From positions 71,961,855-72,025,854 of the forward strand of contig NC_016131.3 in NCBI RefSeq assembly GCF_000005505.3: 64,000 nucleotides of DNA, given 5' to 3'. Made by a program: the position numbers and the translations under genes. This document shows, piece after piece, positions 61,302-64,000 of the stretch (its first letter is position 1; the number at the start of each line of letters is the position of its first letter). Source of the DNA: Brachypodium distachyon (Eukaryota > Streptophyta > Magnoliopsida > Poales > Poaceae). The notes beneath the pieces were generated by a model, which saw nothing but the letters and a program-made list of their open reading frames with translations, was not told the origin of the DNA and did not search any database.

Positions 61302-62148
61302 TCATCTATCGTTCGCAATGGTGAAGAACTGACGATACGGGGGGGTGAATCTGCCCGCCTGAACAATGTGTAAATATGATACCGCACTGAAGCTTCACGC
61401 ATTCGGTGCTTATACATAATGTGCTACAGGTTCTTATAAAAGAAGAAACATCACGTCGCCTTTGAAATACGGTTAGGAATGTGACTGTTCTGTGCGTTCA
61501 ACTACCTGAAAGAAACAACGATGGGCAAGGTTAAGGCATGCCCGTGACCCAGTACTCTGTTATCCTCCCAGAAACAGTACACACCATAGCCTCCAGCTAA
61601 ATCAATTAGGTAATAAACTCACTGCCAACACAATAAATCCACGGCCGACGGCCTAAGATAAAAGAAAACTGATAAGCCAAAGAAAATGCATCATATGAAC
61701 AAAGATATTGCTTACTCTAAACGAGCCAGATACAGGTATCCACAACAACGTCCCATCATCCCAATCTGCAGGGCATTTTGGATTGTGTAAAAAAACCAAT
61801 TACTCGTGCAATGATATTACAGCTCTGATATCTAACAACTAGCTACATCCTCATCAAGTTTTGGTGTGACAGCAATTCAGTGTACAACAATCAACAATGA
61901 AAGCCATATATCCTCCATAATCGGCAGCAGCAAGAAACTATTTACCCCGGAATGTAATTTTTTTGGTGCACCATATGCCTGAATACCTGTCGATGCATAC
62001 ATTTGAGTCATTTGAGTTTTTTCTTTTCTGATGTACTGTTCTTCTCCATTGTGAGTTTGCACCAGTAAGGCCAGAACTGCAGACACAAGCACATGGCAGG
62101 TGCGAGTTCAATTGTAAAGTATACATGATATGAGTTTCTCCCAGTGTA
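61302..62148. other. Convergent 3' regions of the RTM2-like and FIP2-like genes
   Basis: No coding frame is supported. The right part should be the 3' UTR, possibly with a spliced 3' intron, of the minus-strand gene. Confidence 0.5.
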
Positions 62149-64000
62149 TTATCTGATAGTTCCAAGCAGATTTGCTCCTCCAAGCTTAGCCCCAGTTAAA
62201 TCCTGTTACGAAAGCAGATATTGGTTAACATATATACAGTCTTAACACTTCTATTTTGCCAGGTAGGGCATGTGAGGTAAACAGAAGCATGAGAAATCTT
62301 TCAGGCTTTGTAATTCTATTTAGGAAGCTAACACTTCATATTCACAAAATGGTTGAACTAGATAAATAGTCTGAATCATATGGAAAGTGAATATTTACTA
62401 TTCAGGTAAGAGAAAACTAGAAAACAGGACAACATACAGTTTCACGCAAATCAACTTCTCTCAAGTAGGCTCGCTGAAGATTTGCACCTTGCAAGTTTGT
62501 ACCTGTCAACTTAGCCCCCTGCAAACAAGACCAGCTAGGAATGAATGATATTGTGAGGACAAGCATGCGAATCCATTGTCAGGTAAGACACCAGCCAAGA
62601 GGGGTTGATGTTGCTACCGTCTTTCCAATTTATGCACGCTTCAGCAAACAGAATAAGCACATGACTAACAAACAGTCATGATTGTAGGATAACGTGTATT
62701 AAATGCCATCCCGGTTTACCATGAATTACTACAGTTTAGCTTCGGATTGTGCTTACTACGAACTATTACAAAGAACTAAAGAAGACCCTGATAAACAGAT
62801 GCATGTATATGTCAAAATCATGGCACGAATATAGCATACAAGTCACAAGTGGAAGCTTCAAAAACTATATTTCAAACTTCAGAGTTGAAACAAAAGGAAG
62901 AAATAAATCCAATTAAACTAAAATTCAAGCTTTGTTGTGAACGGGGAAGTACTCCCTCAAATAGTTTGACAACAGGATCTTGGCACACTAGATATCAACA
63001 ATATAAGCAACAAGACTCATGCGGTTTTCTTTTAAATATCATTTTTATCACAAGGTTGTTTTACCTTGAGATTGGCCCCTTCAAGGTTAGCTCCATTCAA
63101 ATCAGCACCCATAAGATTAGCACTCTGAAAAGTCATTGAAATTGGCAATAAGATATAAAGGAAATGAATAATCAACACCCAAATTTTAGTGTTTCTTTCA
63201 TTACTAAAATAGCTTCTTAGGAAGCTTCTACGTCGGCTCTCTACGGAAGGATGACATAGACCTGTGTGGACAAATAGATAGGCACAAGTCTGTAGGCAGT
63301 TAATACTTGGGCAAGGGCTGAATTCTACTTACATATTTTGGATGCTACAAGCATTCCAGGGATGGAAAATAGGTATCTGTGTGCCACTAGTAGCATAACA
63401 AAGAACTAACTATTGTGCTTTGCTTTATGCTACTCGTTATGATTTTCGTTTTGTATCTTGAACACTGAACAGCAACCCAGTATGTTAGCAGACACTTTCA
63501 GTAGCAACTGGGAAAAAGGGAATGTTAGGAAATAAAACTACTCACAGCAATTCACAAACCTGTAAATGGGCGGACCGAAGATCTGTTTCAATGAAACTAC
63601 AGCCCGTTAAGCATGCATCTGTAAAATTAGCCCAGCAAATAAATCACTTCCTGCTAGTTTTGAGAAGCATGGTGACTTATAAGAATCTTTTCGAACATAT
63701 TATAGAATTGACTTGCACACCCCAAATGGGAAAGATAGCAAATGATAGCATAACGTAGTAAAGTTGACAAAGATTTACTCTAGTGATGATGTGATACACT
63801 TGTCAAAACAGCAAGGAAATGTAGAAGCAGGATAAGCTTGAGATTGTTTAGCAATACCATGGCCGTATAACTATAAATAGAAATACAAAACAACCTGTGA
63901 TCAAGGTAAACGTGATGGGGGGAGTGGGGTGGGGGCATTGCATACCTTGTAGGTTTGCACTTTGAACGTTCGCTCTATCTAGGACAGCTTCTTTAAGATT
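62149..64000 (-). CDS. FIP2: Pentapeptide-repeat C-terminus of an FIP2-like BTB protein (partial)
   Basis: Only the 3' part is in the window; the gene continues past the right edge. Five exons (64000-63946, 63618-63560, 63124-63065, 62518-62438, 62202-62149) encode the last 102 residues in frame. They are pentapeptide repeats of the A(D/N)LXX type, for example SANLMGADLNGANLEGANLK and GAKLTGTNLQGANLQRAYLR, ending with GANLLGTIR. Such repeats fold into a right-handed square beta helix. The sequence DACLTGCSFIETDLRSAHLQ resembles FIP2, a formin-interacting protein that has an N-terminal BTB/KCTD domain; that domain would lie outside. The BTB part is therefore inference. All borders are GT-AG. 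Confidence 0.8.

Noticed and set aside
1..64000. A defence or biosynthetic gene cluster
   Set aside because: Neighbouring genes belong to unrelated housekeeping families on both strands; nothing suggests a joint pathway.

Overview
The window is nuclear DNA of a grass, most likely a pooid such as Brachypodium or a relative. The signs are genes with many GT-AG introns, GC-rich first exons, codon use and protein families typical of grasses, and many small transposable elements in introns and spacers (Stowaway-, hAT- and Tourist-type MITEs and a miniature LTR element). The species is inference; I could not run a search.

Layout: 1-5 kb is a spacer with an inserted retroposon and two MITEs. At 5.1 kb (+) lies a single-exon OVATE-family gene. 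At 8.4-15 kb (-) is a zf-XS/XS-domain gene whose first intron is 3.9 kb long. At 16.1-18.2 kb (-) is a receptor-like cytoplasmic kinase of class VII. At 23.1-26.8 kb (+) is a nine-exon subtilisin-like protease. A 5 kb spacer follows with a Tourist-like MITE, a Stowaway-like MITE and a degenerate tandem array of about 0.9 kb. From 32 kb genes are dense: an ECT-type YTH m6A reader (+), tRNA-Leu(CAA) (-), a chloroplast NDH subunit PNSB2 (+), a DBP5/LOS4-type DEAD-box helicase (-), plastid phosphoserine aminotransferase (-), an RRP6-like exosome exonuclease (-), a DUF639 membrane protein (-), a membrane-anchored small-HSP/RTM2-like protein (+) and, running off the right end, the C-terminal pentapeptide repeats of an FIP2-like protein (-).

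The genes do not form an operon or cluster. Several act on RNA (XS protein, YTH reader, DBP5-type helicase, RRP6-like exonuclease), but this is ordinary for a gene-dense grass segment and I do not claim a functional link.

Exon borders were set by hand from GT-AG signals, reading-frame continuity and family resemblance; every complete gene model closes in frame. I found no clear new biological system. The more unusual items are a 266-bp SMART-like LTR element with a perfect 5-bp target duplication, a 1.15-kb retroposed copy with a 15-bp target duplication, the 0.9-kb degenerate tandem array, a GC-AG intron, a coding GYGSN minisatellite in the m6A reader, a perfect hairpin in its 3' region and a 33-bp direct duplication 0.67 kb apart.
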